Below, in pieces: positions 10,246-19,307 of a stretch of DNA of 64,000 bases (positions are counted from its first letter, which is position 1; each line of letters begins with the position of its first letter). The stretch is taken from the NCBI RefSeq assembly GCF_014962245.1, contig NZ_CP063144.1:52582-116581 (forward strand), written 5' to 3'. The translations under genes were made by a program, and so were the position numbers. The notes beneath the pieces were generated by a model. It was not told the origin of the DNA. It did not search any database and saw only the letters and a list, made by a program, of their open reading frames with translations. This DNA is from Thermosphaera aggregans. Lineage in GTDB: Archaea; Thermoproteota; Thermoprotei_A; Sulfolobales; Desulfurococcaceae.

Positions 10246-11468
10246 GCTCCTTAAAAGCCCTTTCCAAGAGCGAGATCGAGAAAATACTGAAGGAGAAGCT
10301 TGAAGGATACGTGAGCCCCCAGGTGTACAACGAGGTTAGAGACAAGCTCATCGAGTTGACGAATAAGACAGAGCTCTACGAGAACGAGGTTGAGGCAATA
10401 ATATCCGAGGTGATTAGAAGGTACAGGTCCTCCATGATTGAGCCAGGCGAGGCTGTTGGCACAGTCGCTGCTCAGAGCCTTGGAGAACCCTCAACCCAGA
10501 TGACCCTCAGAGTCTTCCACTACGCTGGTCTCAGAGAGTACAACGTCACACTGGGACTCCCCAGGCTTATAGAGATCGTTGATGCTAGGAAGAAGCCTGA
10601 AACACCTATTACGGAGATATACCTGGACGATGACCACAAGTATGATGAGGAGAAGGCTAAGGAGATAGCTAGAACCATTGAGACAACGCTTCTAGAAAAC
10701 ATTGCTAAGGGAGTAAGCATAGAGCTCACGGAAATGAACATTGAGCTCGACCAGGAGATGCTGTCGGATAAGGGAATAGCTGTTGAGACAGTGGTTGAAA
10801 CCTTGAAGTCGTTAAATATTGGAGAGGTTGAGTGGAGCGAGGACAACCCGCTCGTGATCAGGATATTGTTCGAGGAAGAGGTTGACTACGTTAAAGCGGA
10901 GAAGATAAGGCAGAAGGTCCTGTCAACCAAGCTGAAGGGTGTTAAAGGAATTAAGAAGGTTATCATCCAGAAAAGAGGGAACGAGTACGTGTTAATAGCT
11001 GAGGGAAGCAATCTCGAAGAGCTCATGAAAATCCCAGGGATAGACCATAAGAGGCTGTACACCAACAACGTGTTCGAGATTGAACGGGTGCTCGGGATTG
11101 AGGCAGCTAGGGCTGCAATCATCAGGGAGATTAAGAACGTCCTGGATGATCAAGGCTTAGACGTTGACACCAGGCACATAATACTGCTAGCCGACATCAT
11201 GACTTGGACAGGGCATATAAGGCAGGTTGGTAGAATGGGTGTAGCCGGCGAGAAGCAGAGCGTCTTGGCGAGGGCAACCTTCGAGATGACTGTTCAGAAG
11301 CTCCTGGAGGCTGCCGCAATGGGTGAGTCGGACAGGCTGTACGGCATTACCGAAAATATTATAATGGGGCAAGTCATTCCTGTAGGAACAGGAATGGTTC
11401 AGATTTATATGTTCCCAACATTGATAAAACCAGAAGCCAGTGAGGAGAAAGAGGGGAGCGAGCAATGA
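10233..11468 (+). CDS. rpoA2: DNA-directed RNA polymerase subunit A'' (Rpo1C)
   Basis: C-terminal third of the largest subunit, 411 residues, containing the trigger loop and jaw. The trigger-loop region is [21 protein letters not shown] (read as [17 protein letters not shown], about 80-96). The late motifs DIMTWTG and [16 protein letters not shown]-type sequence (about 320-350) match the family. The GTG start at 10233 overlaps rpoA' by 13 bases; a GTG at 10242 is an alternative. It is followed by L30e with a four-base overlap, so translation is coupled. Confidence 0.97.
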   Translation: MEAVSSLKALSKSEIEKILKEKLEGYVSPQVYNEVRDKLIELTNKTELYENEVEAIISEVIRRYRSSMIEPGEAVGTVAAQSLGEPSTQMTLRVFHYAGLREYNVTLGLPRLIEIVDARKKPETPITEIYLDDDHKYDEEKAKEIARTIETTLLENIAKGVSIELTEMNIELDQEMLSDKGIAVETVVETLKSLNIGEVEWSEDNPLVIRILFEEEVDYVKAEKIRQKVLSTKLKGVKGIKKVIIQKRGNEYVLIAEGSNLEELMKIPGIDHKRLYTNNVFEIERVLGIEAARAAIIREIKNVLDDQGLDVDTRHIILLADIMTWTGHIRQVGRMGVAGEKQSVLARATFEMTVQKLLEAAAMGESDRLYGITENIIMGQVIPVGTGMVQIYMFPTLIKPEASEEKEGSEQ

Positions 11469-11794
11469 GCACTGCCACTGTGGAGCTGGTTAAGGCTATT
11501 CAAACCCTGAGTAAAACCGGCCAGTTCAAGATCGGTTTCAACCAGTCAAAGAAGCTCGTCATGCTGGGAAAGGCCAAGGCCGCTGTCATCGCGGCCAACG
11601 CACCACCGCATGTTAAGAGAGACCTGAAATACTACGCGAAGCTGAGCAACATACCTGTTATAGAGTTCCCTGGAACAAACTTCGAGCTGGGGGCTTTGAT
11701 CGGTAAACCCTTCGGCGTCTCAACAATGGTGATCATCGACCCTGGCCAGTCAAACATCCTGGACCTAGCCAAGGAGGTATCGGGTAATGAGTAA
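11465..11794 (+). CDS. rpl30e: Ribosomal protein L30e (eL30)
   Basis: A 109-residue RNA-binding protein of the L7Ae/L30e fold in the large ribosomal subunit. KIGFNQSKKLVMLGKAKAAVIAANAP is read as KIGFNQSKKLV then AKAAVIAANAP; the later IPVIEFPGTNFELGALIGKP region also fits the family. The ATG overlaps the rpoA'' stop (ATGA) and the 3' end overlaps nusA by eight bases. The order rpoA''-L30e-NusA-S12 is the usual archaeal one. Confidence 0.96.
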   Translation: MSTATVELVKAIQTLSKTGQFKIGFNQSKKLVMLGKAKAAVIAANAPPHVKRDLKYYAKLSNIPVIEFPGTNFELGALIGKPFGVSTMVIIDPGQSNILDLAKEVSGNE

Positions 11795-12233
11795 GGAAAG
11801 GAGTCAAGTGAAGATAACTCCTGACGAGTTTAGGTACATGGCACTGCTACACGAGATCACGGGCGCCACCGTCAGAGACTGCATCATGGATGAGTCTGAG
11901 AACAGGGTCATATTCCTGGTTAACCCCGAGGATATTGGAAAAGCCGTAGGCCCCAAAGGCTTCTTCGTTCAAAAACTCAGGAAGATCTTGAACAAGAACA
12001 TAGAAATAGTCGGCTACAGCGACAACCTTGAGGAGCAGGTTAAGTACGCGCTTGCTCCTGCAAGGATAAAGGAGATCAAGGTGACCTCTAAACCAGGCGG
12101 GGAGAAAGTAGTCTACGTGGCGGTGGATCCATCGGACAAGGGCCTCGCCATCGGTAAGAACGGCAGGAACGTTCAAAAAGCAAAGATTATTTTAAAGAGA
12201 CACTTCAACATCGACTCTCTCATTATAGCATAA
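11787..12233 (+). CDS. nusA: NusA-like transcription elongation/termination protein
   Basis: Archaeal short NusA of 148 residues, consisting only of two KH domains and lacking the bacterial N-terminal polymerase-binding and S1 domains. KH signatures are visible as DIGKAVGPKGFFVQKL (about 52-67) and GLAIGKNGRNVQKAK (about 118-132). It binds RNA and is part of the conserved polymerase-ribosomal operon. It overlaps L30e by eight bases. Its exact role in archaea is not settled. Confidence 0.95.
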   Translation: MSKERSQVKITPDEFRYMALLHEITGATVRDCIMDESENRVIFLVNPEDIGKAVGPKGFFVQKLRKILNKNIEIVGYSDNLEEQVKYALAPARIKEIKVTSKPGGEKVVYVAVDPSDKGLAIGKNGRNVQKAKIILKRHFNIDSLIIA

Positions 12234-12289
12234 AATTTAAGAATACTTGAAACTATTTGAGTCTAGAAGAAGAGTTAAGGGATTAAACC

Positions 12290-12736
12290 ATGCCGGGCAA
12301 GAAAGCACCATACGGGATGTACGCGGCAAGGAAGCTGAAGAGGAAGCGTCTCAAGTTTAGGTGGAGCCAGAGGGATTTCAAGCTCAGGATGCTTAAGCAG
12401 CAAGGCAAGATAAGGGACCCGCTTGAAGGAGCGCCAATGGCTAGGGGAATAGTTCTTGAAAAGGTTGGAGTAGAATCCCGTAAGCCAAACTCAGCCCTGA
12501 GAAAATGTGTCCGCGTCCAGCTTGTGAAAAACGGCAAGGTGGTTACAGCATTCGTCCCGTGGGACGGTGGAGTCAACTATATTGACGAGCACGATGAAGT
12601 AGTTATTGAAGGTATTGGAGGCCCGATGGGAGGGTCTCTAGGAGATATTCCCGGAGTGAAGTATAAGGTAGTAATGGTTAACGGGGTATCTTTGAAAGCT
12701 CTCTGGCTGGGTAAGAAGCAGAAGCCTGTTAGGTAG
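12290..12736 (+). CDS. rps12: Ribosomal protein S12 (uS12)
   Basis: Decoding-centre protein of the small subunit, 148 residues, archaeal/eukaryotic S23 type. The hallmark [14 protein letters not shown] (about 64-77) is present, and the C-terminus [17 protein letters not shown] is typical. A TATA-like AAAATTTAAG at 12233-12242 right behind nusA suggests an additional promoter, with a transcript starting near 12264. The next gene, DUF151, is convergent. Confidence 0.97.
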   Translation: MPGKKAPYGMYAARKLKRKRLKFRWSQRDFKLRMLKQQGKIRDPLEGAPMARGIVLEKVGVESRKPNSALRKCVRVQLVKNGKVVTAFVPWDGGVNYIDEHDEVVIEGIGGPMGGSLGDIPGVKYKVVMVNGVSLKALWLGKKQKPVR

Positions 12737-12768
12737 GTTTAAGCTTTTAACTTGTTGAAGCCGTAAAG

Positions 12769-13257
12769 CTACTTTTCAAAATCCTCTTCTCTATCCTCAA
12801 GCTTTGAGAGCTCCTCGAAAATCTTGTAAAGCCTCTCCTGCTCATCCACGAGCTCCTCGCTAACGTAGACGGGTTTACCCGCAATTATTGCAAGATAGAT
12901 AGCGTGGCTAGGGATCATCTTCCTCCTTGTTGAAAACTTTCCGTTAACAAACTCCACTGTCGCGCTGTAAACCCCCTTGTCAGGGTTGAAGCTGTCTATT
13001 ACAACGTGTTTAAGATTCCTACTCAACGCGGCTATAAACTCGGGAACGCTCTCGATCACATCGGTGATCATGGATCGCTCCTCGTCCAAACCCTCCTCTT
13101 CAAGGTTCCTCCTTATTGAGACGAAGATGTCGTAGGAGACGTTTTCAAGGTAAAACCTCCTCCCATCCTCGAGGTGAAGGATTAAGCGTGGACTAACCTC
13201 TCCGCCGGCGAAAAGACTCGTCGATATCTTTTCGACCAACAGGTAAGACGGCTTCAA
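12769..13257 (-). CDS. DUF151 (bifunctional nuclease) family protein
   Basis: A 162-residue protein with the DUF151/BFN domain, a fold found in a few bacterial, plant and archaeal proteins, some reported to have nuclease activity. The family core is visible as SPRLILHLEDGRRF (about 22-35) and IPSHAIYLAIIAGKPVYVSEEL (split here as IPSHAIYLAIIAGKP and VYVSEEL, about 118-140), followed by a Glu-rich tail. It is transcribed against the surrounding ribosomal genes, between rps12 and rps7, so it is a lone insertion in the operon. The function in archaea is unknown. Confidence 0.85.
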   Translation of the reverse strand: MKPSYLLVEKISTSLFAGGEVSPRLILHLEDGRRFYLENVSYDIFVSIRRNLEEEGLDEERSMITDVIESVPEFIAALSRNLKHVVIDSFNPDKGVYSATVEFVNGKFSTRRKMIPSHAIYLAIIAGKPVYVSEELVDEQERLYKIFEELSKLEDREEDFEK

Positions 13258-13349
13258 CGGCTATGCCTCCTGGAAAACCTGATTAATAAATGGTCTAATA
13301 AAGCATCATCAGGGTCTGAGACTAGTGGGGAATGCGTGAATCTGCAATA

Positions 13350-13358
13350 ATTTTAAAA
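13350..13358 (+). promoter_or_regulatory. TATA box for rps7
   Basis: ATTTTAAAA upstream of rps7 predicts a transcript start near 13378-13381. That lies at or after the first in-frame ATG (13376), which argues for a downstream start codon in rps7. Confidence 0.55.
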
Positions 13359-13396
13359 AGCCTGTTAAACTGTTTATGGTTATACAGGTGTTTACA

Positions 13397-13990
13397 TTGG
13401 CTAGTGAAGGACACGTTGTGAAGTTGAGCGAGGTCAAGCTTTTCGGCAAGTGGACCTATGATAACATTGAGGTAAGGGATCCCAGCCTGAAGAAGTACAT
13501 ATGCCTTAAACCCTACATCCTTCCACACACAAGCGGGAGGCATGAGCACAGGAGGTTTGGGAAAGCCGAGGTGCCAATAGTTGAAAGGTTGATTAACAAG
13601 CTTATGCGTCCAGGAGAAAACATGGGTAAGAAGCACCTCGCCTACAATATTGTTAAAAAAGCCTTCGAGCTCATCTATTTGAAAACCGGTCAGAACCCGT
13701 TGCAGGTACTGGTCCGCGCAATCGAGAATGCAGCCCCGAGAGAGGAGACAACCAGGATCATGTACGGCGGTATCTCATACCATGTCTCAGTAGACATTTC
13801 CCCTATGAGGAGGATTGACCTAGCCCTTAGACATTTAACTGATGGTGCAAGGGAGAAAGCCTTCGACAACCCGATCACTATTGAGGAAGCCCTGGCAGAG
13901 GAGATAATAGCTGCTTCAAACAACGACCCAAAGAGCTACGCGATCCAGAAGAAGGAAGAGATTGAGAGAATAGCTTTAAGCAGCAGGTAG
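13397..13990 (+). CDS. rps7: Ribosomal protein S7 (uS7)
   Basis: Small-subunit head protein binding the 3' domain of 16S rRNA, about 197-204 residues. Core motifs include [20 protein letters not shown] (read as [18 protein letters not shown]), [20 protein letters not shown] in parts, and [14 protein letters not shown] (about 110-125). The TTG at 13397 is preferred. AGGTG at 13386-13390 is then a proper ribosome-binding site, and the ATG at 13376 lies at or before the predicted transcript start. An ATG start at 13376 would add seven residues. Confidence 0.93.
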   Translation: MASEGHVVKLSEVKLFGKWTYDNIEVRDPSLKKYICLKPYILPHTSGRHEHRRFGKAEVPIVERLINKLMRPGENMGKKHLAYNIVKKAFELIYLKTGQNPLQVLVRAIENAAPREETTRIMYGGISYHVSVDISPMRRIDLALRHLTDGAREKAFDNPITIEEALAEEIIAASNNDPKSYAIQKKEEIERIALSSR

Positions 13991-14126
13991 CGTTTCCCGC
14001 CCTCTTTTCAATCCCCGGGATCCCTTCTCACAAGGCTTCAAACCACTTTTCAATGAAGCACTGTATATTACAAAGCCTTAACCCCGTCCACTAGTAGGTT
14101 CCCAGGGAGGGCGCGTTGGTTGTAAA

Positions 14127-14140
14127 AAGATTTTAAAAAG
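14127..14140 (+). promoter_or_regulatory. TATA box for EF-1 alpha
   Basis: GATTTTAAAAAGAC lies about 60 bases upstream of the EF-1 alpha start and predicts a transcript start near 14160. The preceding part of the 200-base gap (13991-14126) shows nothing recognisable. Confidence 0.6.
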
Positions 14141-14195
14141 ACTTACTCAATTTATTAAACTCAATGAACATGATAAAGATAGCAGGTGAGTGCGA

Positions 14196-15512
14196 ATGAG
14201 CTCTGTGCCGCAAAAACCACATTTGAACCTGGTGATCATAGGACACGTCGACCATGGAAAAAGCACCATGGTTGGACACATACTCTACCGTTTAGGGTAC
14301 TTCGACCAGAAAACCATTCAGATGATCGAGGAAGAATCGAAGAAGATGGGTAAGGAAAGCTTCAAGTTCGCATGGCTCCTTGACAGGATGAAGGAGGAGC
14401 GTGAGCGTGGAGTAACGATATCGCTATCATACATGAAGTTCGAGACCAAGAAGTACTTCTTCACCATTATCGATGCTCCCGGACACAGGGACTTCGTTAA
14501 AAACATGATTACCGGTGCAAGCCAGGCTGACGCTGCCATACTAGTTGTGAGTGCTAGGAAGGGTGAGTTCGAGGCTGGTATGAGCCCTGAGGGCCAGACC
14601 CGTGAGCACGCCCTGCTCGCGAGAACAATGGGTATCAACCAGCTGATCGTTGCCATCAACAAGATGGATGCTGCCGAGCCTCCATACAGCGAGAAAAGGT
14701 ACCAGGAGGTTAAGGAGATCCTGGGCAAGTTCTTGAAGAGCCTTGGCTACAATATTGAGAAGATACCGTTCATACCTGTCTCAGCATGGACTGGTGAAAA
14801 CCTGATTGAGAGAAGCCCCAACATGCCATGGTATACTGGGCCAGTGCTTGTAGAAGCATTAGACATGCTGGAGGTTCCGAGCAAGCCTGTTGACAAGCCC
14901 TTGAGAATACCCATTCAGGATGTTTACGCTATCTCCGGTGTTGGAACAGTCCCGGTTGGAAGGGTTGAAACAGGGATACTGAAGGTTGGCGACAAGCTAA
15001 TATTCAACCCGCCGGGCGTGATCGGAGAGGTAAGAAGCATTGAAACACACCACACGAAGATCGAGAAGGCTGAGCCAGGCGACAACATCGGCTTCAACGT
15101 GAGAGGCGTTGAGCGCAAGGATATTAAGAGAGGAGATGTGGCAGGGCATCCGACGAACCCGCCAACAGTGTCAGACGAGTTCACAGCCCGCATCTTCGTA
15201 ATGTGGCATCCGACAGCAATAACCGTTGGCTACACACCAGTGGTCCACGTCCACACCGCTAGCGTGGCGTGCAGGATCACGGAGATAGTTGCCAAGCTCG
15301 ACCCGAGAACCGGTAAGGAGGTTGAGAAGAACCCGCAGTTCCTGAAGCAGGGTGACGCCGCCATCGTGAAGTTCAAGCCGATAAAGCCTCTGGTGATAGA
15401 GAAGTATTCAGACTTCCCGGCGCTGGGAAGATTCGCGATGCGTGACATGGGCAAGACCATAGGTATCGGCCAGGTATTAGATGTTAAGGTTTTAGAGCAG
15501 CAGAAGAAGTAA
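14196..15512 (+). CDS. tuf: Translation elongation factor EF-1 alpha
   Basis: GTPase that delivers aminoacyl-tRNA to the ribosome, about 438 residues. GTP-binding motifs are G1 GHVDHGKST (about 15-23), switch [10 protein letters not shown] (about 92-99) and G4 NKMD (about 154-157). The domain II stretch [13 protein letters not shown] and domain [21 protein letters not shown] are clearly present. The ATG at 14196 is chosen because AGGTGAG at 14184-14190 precedes it; a GTG at 14190 lies inside that site. It is followed by rps10, as in most archaea. Confidence 0.98.
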   Translation: MSSVPQKPHLNLVIIGHVDHGKSTMVGHILYRLGYFDQKTIQMIEEESKKMGKESFKFAWLLDRMKEERERGVTISLSYMKFETKKYFFTIIDAPGHRDFVKNMITGASQADAAILVVSARKGEFEAGMSPEGQTREHALLARTMGINQLIVAINKMDAAEPPYSEKRYQEVKEILGKFLKSLGYNIEKIPFIPVSAWTGENLIERSPNMPWYTGPVLVEALDMLEVPSKPVDKPLRIPIQDVYAISGVGTVPVGRVETGILKVGDKLIFNPPGVIGEVRSIETHHTKIEKAEPGDNIGFNVRGVERKDIKRGDVAGHPTNPPTVSDEFTARIFVMWHPTAITVGYTPVVHVHTASVACRITEIVAKLDPRTGKEVEKNPQFLKQGDAAIVKFKPIKPLVIEKYSDFPALGRFAMRDMGKTIGIGQVLDVKVLEQQKK

Positions 15513-15575
15513 AGGTTTTTTTAAACCCCTAAAACGCTTATGTTTTTAAGCAGGTTGCTTAAAAGGATGGTGCTT

Positions 15576-15887
15576 ATGTCGACGGTGAGAATGGTTAAGA
15601 TAAAGATTTGGAGCACGAACATAGATGTGCTCGAGGATTTCATAGGGAAGATAACCGATATTGTTAAGAAGACAGGAGTTGGCATGAAGGGGCCTATACC
15701 CCTCCCAACGAAGAAGTTGAAGATAAGGACTTTGAAACTACCCCATGGCGAGGGGAAGAAGAAGTATGAGAAATGGGAGATGAGGATTCACAAGAGACTA
15801 CTCTACATTGCTGAAGACGAGAGAGTCATGAAGCAACTAATACGTATCCGTGTGCCACCGGAGATCTGGATGGAGATAGAGCTTTAG
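15576..15887 (+). CDS. rps10: Ribosomal protein S10 (uS10)
   Basis: Small-subunit protein of about 103 residues from the ATG at 15576. The conserved features are IKIWSTNIDVLE near the N-terminus, GPIPLPTKKLKIRT (about 40-53) and HKRLLYIAEDERVMKQL (about 72-88). An in-frame ATG at 15540 would add 12 residues, but GGATGGTG at 15564-15571 supports the inner start. The gene is adjacent to EF-1 alpha. Confidence 0.95.
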   Translation: MSTVRMVKIKIWSTNIDVLEDFIGKITDIVKKTGVGMKGPIPLPTKKLKIRTLKLPHGEGKKKYEKWEMRIHKRLLYIAEDERVMKQLIRIRVPPEIWMEIEL

Positions 15888-15984
15888 TTTTTAAACAAGG
15901 CATAGGTCAAGCATTCCTAGTCTTTTAACACCACCATCCCGGAGCTATCTTTAAAGCTCCTTGTTGCCTAATATTTTTAACAGT

Positions 15985-16085
15985 GCCGGGGTGCCCGAGC
16001 GGTCTAAGGGGCTGGCCTGGAGAATAATCCCCCGGTCAGCCAGTGCCCCTAATGGGGCGCGCGGGTTCGAATCCCGCCCCCGGCG
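15985..16085 (+). tRNA. tRNA-Ser (GGA) with a 15-base intron
   Basis: Type II tRNA with a long variable arm. The acceptor stem is GCCGGGG/CCCCGGC with G73, typical for serine. The anticodon stem is CTGGC (16012-16016) paired with GCCAG (16039-16043). The mature anticodon loop CTGGAGA gives anticodon GGA at 16019-16021. The variable arm runs from 16044 to 16060 (GCCCC-TAAT-GGGGC) and the T arm is GCGGG-TTCGAAT-CCCGC. CCA is not encoded. A hairpin GGAGCT/AGCTCC at 15941-15960 lies just upstream. Confidence 0.95.
16023..16037 (+). other. tRNA-Ser intron with bulge-helix-bulge splice sites
   Basis: Fifteen bases inserted after tRNA position 37, the canonical site. A four-pair central helix forms from CTGG (16017-16020) and CCGG (16032-16035), with one G-U pair. 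It is flanked by three-base bulges AGA (16021-16023) and TCA (16036-16038), cut as AG/A and TC/A. This is the strict substrate of the archaeal tRNA-splicing endonuclease. Confidence 0.93.
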
Positions 16086-16204
16086 CTCCATGACAGGTTA
16101 TTCTAAGAGGGATCGTTAAGGCGTGATGGGTAAGTTTTAAAATATGATATAAGCTTAAAAACAGATTACTACATGGTTAGTTAAAGGATACTGCTTACTA
16201 TGCG

Positions 16205-16702
16205 GTGGGAGAAGTGAGCGTTCAGCAATCTTTCAGGCAGATCATACGCGTGCTGGAGACAGATATAGACGGGTCTCTCCCGTTGATATACGGGCTAGCG
16301 GAGGTTAAGGGGTTGGGGTATACTTTCTCTCTCGCGATTACCCGCATACTTGGATTAGACCCTAACACCAGGATCGGCTACCTCTCAGACGAGGATGTGA
16401 AGAAGATTGAAGCACTTGTGAAAAACCCGAGCTCCTACGGGCTCCCCTCATGGATGTTTAACAGGAGGAAGGATTACGCCACCGGTAAAGACCTCCACCT
16501 AGTAGGTGCTGAGCTCATTTACTTCGTGAAAGAAGATATTGAGAGGGAGAAGAGGGTGAAGAGCTGGCGCGGAGTAAGGCACGCTCTCGGCTTGAAAGTG
16601 CGCGGGCAGAGGACAAGGACGACCGGTAGGCTTGGAGTAACTGTTGGAGTAAGAAAGAAGAGGCAGGGTCCGCAGCAGCAACAACAGTCTAAACAAGGGT
16701 GA
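16205..16702 (+). CDS. rps13: Ribosomal protein S13 (uS13)
   Basis: Small-subunit head protein of 165 residues. It contacts tRNA and the inter-subunit bridge. The helix-two-turn-helix core and the basic tail are clear: SWRGVRHALGLKVRGQRT (about 122-139) and TTGRLGVTVGVRKKRQG. The C-terminus carries a Gln-rich extension. The GTG at 16205 is used; a GTG at 16214 is an alternative, and no good ribosome-binding site separates them. It opens the S13-S4-S11-RpoD gene string. Confidence 0.95.
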   Translation: MGEVSVQQSFRQIIRVLETDIDGSLPLIYGLAEVKGLGYTFSLAITRILGLDPNTRIGYLSDEDVKKIEALVKNPSSYGLPSWMFNRRKDYATGKDLHLVGAELIYFVKEDIEREKRVKSWRGVRHALGLKVRGQRTRTTGRLGVTVGVRKKRQGPQQQQQSKQG

Positions 16703-16707
16703 TGTGA

Positions 16708-17229
16708 ATGGGTGATCCAAAGAAGCCTAGGAAGAAGTGGAGTGGTCCAAGACATCCTTGGAGAAAGGATATTTTAATGTACGAGACCAAGCTCCTTGGA
16801 CAGTACGGCTTGAGAAACAAGAAGGAGTTGTGGAGGGCTTCGTCAATAATACGCTACTTCAGGCACAGGGCCCGCTCACTCCTCGGCGAGCCTGCTGAAG
16901 TCCGAGAAGTAGAGGGGAAGATCCTAATAAGCAAGCTGGTTAAACTAGGCTTGCTCAAGGAGGGCGCGAGACTGGAGGATGCTTTGAACCTTAAGGTTGA
17001 AGACCTTCTCGAGAGAAGGCTTCAAACAATTGTTTACAAGAAGGGGTTGGCTAACACTATCTACCAGGCGAGGCAGCTCATAGTTCACGGCCACATAGCT
17101 GTCGCTGGGAGAAGGGTTACATCACCAGGGTACATTGTCTCCGTTGAGGAAGAACCCCTCATAGACTACGCTCCATTCAGCCCGTTTAAGGAGAAGCCTA
17201 TTCAGCAGGTTCAGCAGGGTGGTGCTTGA
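16708..17229 (+). CDS. rps4: Ribosomal protein S4 (uS4)
   Basis: Primary 16S rRNA-binding protein of the small subunit, 173 residues. It begins [18 protein letters not shown], as in other archaea. The S4 RNA-binding domain is seen as [21 protein letters not shown] (quoted in part: [16 protein letters not shown], about 123-138). It sits five bases after rps13 and shares a stop/start overlap with rps11. Confidence 0.97.
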   Translation: MGDPKKPRKKWSGPRHPWRKDILMYETKLLGQYGLRNKKELWRASSIIRYFRHRARSLLGEPAEVREVEGKILISKLVKLGLLKEGARLEDALNLKVEDLLERRLQTIVYKKGLANTIYQARQLIVHGHIAVAGRRVTSPGYIVSVEEEPLIDYAPFSPFKEKPIQQVQQGGA

Positions 17230-17630
17230 TGGCGTTCTCAGCTAGAGAGCTTAAATGGGGAGTAGCACACATTTACAGCAGCTTGAACAATACTATAATA
17301 CACATCACGGATTTAAGCGGGGCTGAAACCGTTAGCAGGTTCAGCGGCGGAATGGTTGTTAAAGCTGACAGGGAGAAGCCAAGCCCGTACGCGGCAATGA
17401 TAGCTGCTTCTAAAGCAGCATATGAAGCAATGGATAAAGGAGTAACCGCTATACACATAAAGGTGAGGGCTCCCGGAGGACACGGATCCAAAACCCCTGG
17501 CCCCGGGGCGCAGGCAGCCATCAGGGCCTTGGCTAGAGCAGGGTTCATAATAGGCAGGATCGAGGATGTGACACCGATACCTCACGACACCACGAGGCGT
17601 CCAGGCGGCAGGAGAGGAAGGAGGGTCTAA
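17229..17630 (+). CDS. rps11: Ribosomal protein S11 (uS11)
   Basis: Small-subunit platform protein of 133 residues. The family blocks [18 protein letters not shown] (about 14-31), [11 protein letters not shown] (about 56-66), and the glycine-rich [16 protein letters not shown] (about 81-96) are all present. It ends in the basic tail [11 protein letters not shown]. The ATG at 17229 overlaps the rps4 stop; an in-frame TTG one codon upstream is unlikely. Confidence 0.97.
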   Translation: MAFSARELKWGVAHIYSSLNNTIIHITDLSGAETVSRFSGGMVVKADREKPSPYAAMIAASKAAYEAMDKGVTAIHIKVRAPGGHGSKTPGPGAQAAIRALARAGFIIGRIEDVTPIPHDTTRRPGGRRGRRV

Positions 17631-17639
17631 TCCACAGGT

Positions 17640-18482
17640 GTGTCCGGCTTGAAGATAGAGGTTTTGGAGCAGAAACCACTGTTCATTAAGCTAAGGATCA
17701 AGGGGGTCAGCCTCCACCTTTTAAACTCTATTAGGAGAGTGATAGTATCCGAAGTACCCACAATGGCTGTTGACTACGTAGCTTTCATGGAGAACTCCTC
17801 AGTCTTCTACGACGAATACCTTGCCCACAGGCTGGGATTAATCCCGCTGACAAGCAACGAGGCATTGTGGAAGTATAAGAGCCCCGAGGAGTGCAGGGAG
17901 GCTGGTGAGAAAGGATTGTTCTCGGAAGACTGCTTTGTCCGCCTAAGCCTTGAAGGAGAGGGAGGGGATGAGCCAGTAACACTCTACAGCGACTTCCTGG
18001 TGTCAAGCGACCCTGACGTGAAGCCTAGCTTCGGGAAGATCCCGATAGTGAAGCTGATAAAGCCTCAGAAAGTTAAGCTCGAAGCATACGCTAGGCTTGG
18101 AAGAGGTAAGGAGCATATTAAGTGGAGCCCTGTCTCGGTAGCAGCGCACAAGTATGTTCCAAAAATACTTGTGAACCAGAGGCTGTGCAGAGGAGAGGAC
18201 TGCCTTAAATGTGTTGAAGCCTGCCCTAAAGAGGTTCTCGCCTTCGAATCCGGGGAGATAAAGGTTAGGAGCGGCAAGCTACTGGACTGCACCATGTGCA
18301 AGATTTGTGAAAACATATGTCCCTCAGGAGCTATCAAGGTAAGCCATGAGGAGGACGAGTTCATACTAACCCTTGAGTTAACAGGTGCTTTATCAGCTAG
18401 AAATGTTTTATTAGAGTCTGTTAGAATACTTGAGAAAAAGCTTGACGACTTCGTTGAAACGCTGAGGGAGAAGGGTGTTTAA
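17640..18482 (+). CDS. rpoD: DNA-directed RNA polymerase subunit D (Rpo3) with two ferredoxin-type cysteine sets
   Basis: Assembly-platform subunit of archaeal RNA polymerase, homologous to RPB3 and bacterial alpha, 280 residues. Dimerisation segments lie at both ends (LLNSIRRVIVSEVPT, about 27-41, and the C-terminal LLESVRILEKKLDDF). The inserted domain 3 resembles a dicluster ferredoxin. It has C183, C188, C191 and C195, then C217, C220, C223 and C227, each set followed by Pro. All eight ligands are present, so two iron-sulfur clusters are possible. The GTG start follows rps11 by nine bases. Confidence 0.97.
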   Translation: MSGLKIEVLEQKPLFIKLRIKGVSLHLLNSIRRVIVSEVPTMAVDYVAFMENSSVFYDEYLAHRLGLIPLTSNEALWKYKSPEECREAGEKGLFSEDCFVRLSLEGEGGDEPVTLYSDFLVSSDPDVKPSFGKIPIVKLIKPQKVKLEAYARLGRGKEHIKWSPVSVAAHKYVPKILVNQRLCRGEDCLKCVEACPKEVLAFESGEIKVRSGKLLDCTMCKICENICPSGAIKVSHEEDEFILTLELTGALSARNVLLESVRILEKKLDDFVETLREKGV

Positions 18483-18484
18483 GC

Positions 18485-18847
18485 ATGATGGAGTTGAAGA
18501 AGACAAGCATAGTCTTGAGGAAAACGATTAGGGAGCTTGAAAAAGCCTCTAAAATCCATGACGCCCCGATATGGGCGAGGGTAGCTGAGGAGTTGGCGAA
18601 GCCCACTAGGAGGCGTCGAGCAGTAAACCTGAGCCGTTTAAACAGGTATACCGTGGAGGGCGATGTCGTGGTTGTCCCGGGCAAGGTACTGGGCTCCGGG
18701 AGGATAGATCACAAGATAACTGTCGCAGCCTACAGCTTCTCTAGAACAGCATACGAGCAGTTGTTGAAAGCAGGGTGCAGAGTGCTTAGCCTCACAGACC
18801 TGGTTAGGGAGAATCCTAAAGGGTCGAATGTAAAGATAATAGGGTGA
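18485..18847 (+). CDS. rpl18e: Ribosomal protein L18e (eL18)
   Basis: Large-subunit protein of 120 residues, related in fold to bacterial L15. Typical features are WARVAEELAKPTRRRRAVNL (read as WARVAEELAKPTRRR, about 27-41) and VVVPGKVLGSGRI (about 60-72) followed by TVAAYSFS. It lies three bases after rpoD; the second ATG at 18488 could also serve as the start. Confidence 0.96.
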   Translation: MMELKKTSIVLRKTIRELEKASKIHDAPIWARVAEELAKPTRRRRAVNLSRLNRYTVEGDVVVVPGKVLGSGRIDHKITVAAYSFSRTAYEQLLKAGCRVLSLTDLVRENPKGSNVKIIG

Positions 18848-18851
18848 GACC

Positions 18852-19307
18852 GTGAGCGAGGAGAAAATACTTTACGTTGATGCTTCAAACCAGATTTTGG
18901 GGAGATTAGCGAGCATTGTTGCTAAGAAACTGCTCGAAGGATACAAGGTGGTAATAGTTAACTCTGAGAAAGCCGTTCTAAGCGGTGAGAGAAGCAGGGT
19001 TATCGAGGGGTATAAGAATATTTTGAAAGCTAAAACTCATCGTAACCCGGAGAAATCCGGGATTAAAAGGCCGAGATCCCCGGTCACGATAATGAAGAGA
19101 GCTATCAAGAGAATGCTCCCCTACACCCAGCCCAAGGGGAGGGAGGCGTTGAAGAGGCTGAGAATATTCGTTGGAACCCCTGAGGGCTTGAAGGGGAGGG
19201 AGTTCGTCAGGTTTGAGGAGGCCGATGCCTCCAGGCTTAAGCAGGGTTTTGTTTACGTGAGCGAGGTAGCGGCTGCGCTTGGTTGGAGGGGTGGTTTGAA
19301 TGAGTGA
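18852..19307 (+). CDS. rpl13: Ribosomal protein L13 (uL13)
   Basis: Large-subunit protein of 151 residues. The N-terminal block YVDASNQILGRLAS (about 8-21) and the central KRMLPYTQPKGREALKRL (about 88-105) identify it. The GTG start is used, four bases after the L18e stop. The end overlaps rps9 by eight bases, so the two are translationally coupled. Confidence 0.96.
   Translation: MSEEKILYVDASNQILGRLASIVAKKLLEGYKVVIVNSEKAVLSGERSRVIEGYKNILKAKTHRNPEKSGIKRPRSPVTIMKRAIKRMLPYTQPKGREALKRLRIFVGTPEGLKGREFVRFEEADASRLKQGFVYVSEVAAALGWRGGLNE

Noticed and set aside
4107-11468. Long reading frames antisense to the polymerase genes
   Set aside because: They are mirror frames of strongly conserved genes, have no ribosome-binding sites or family motifs, and are of Ser/Leu-rich shadow composition.
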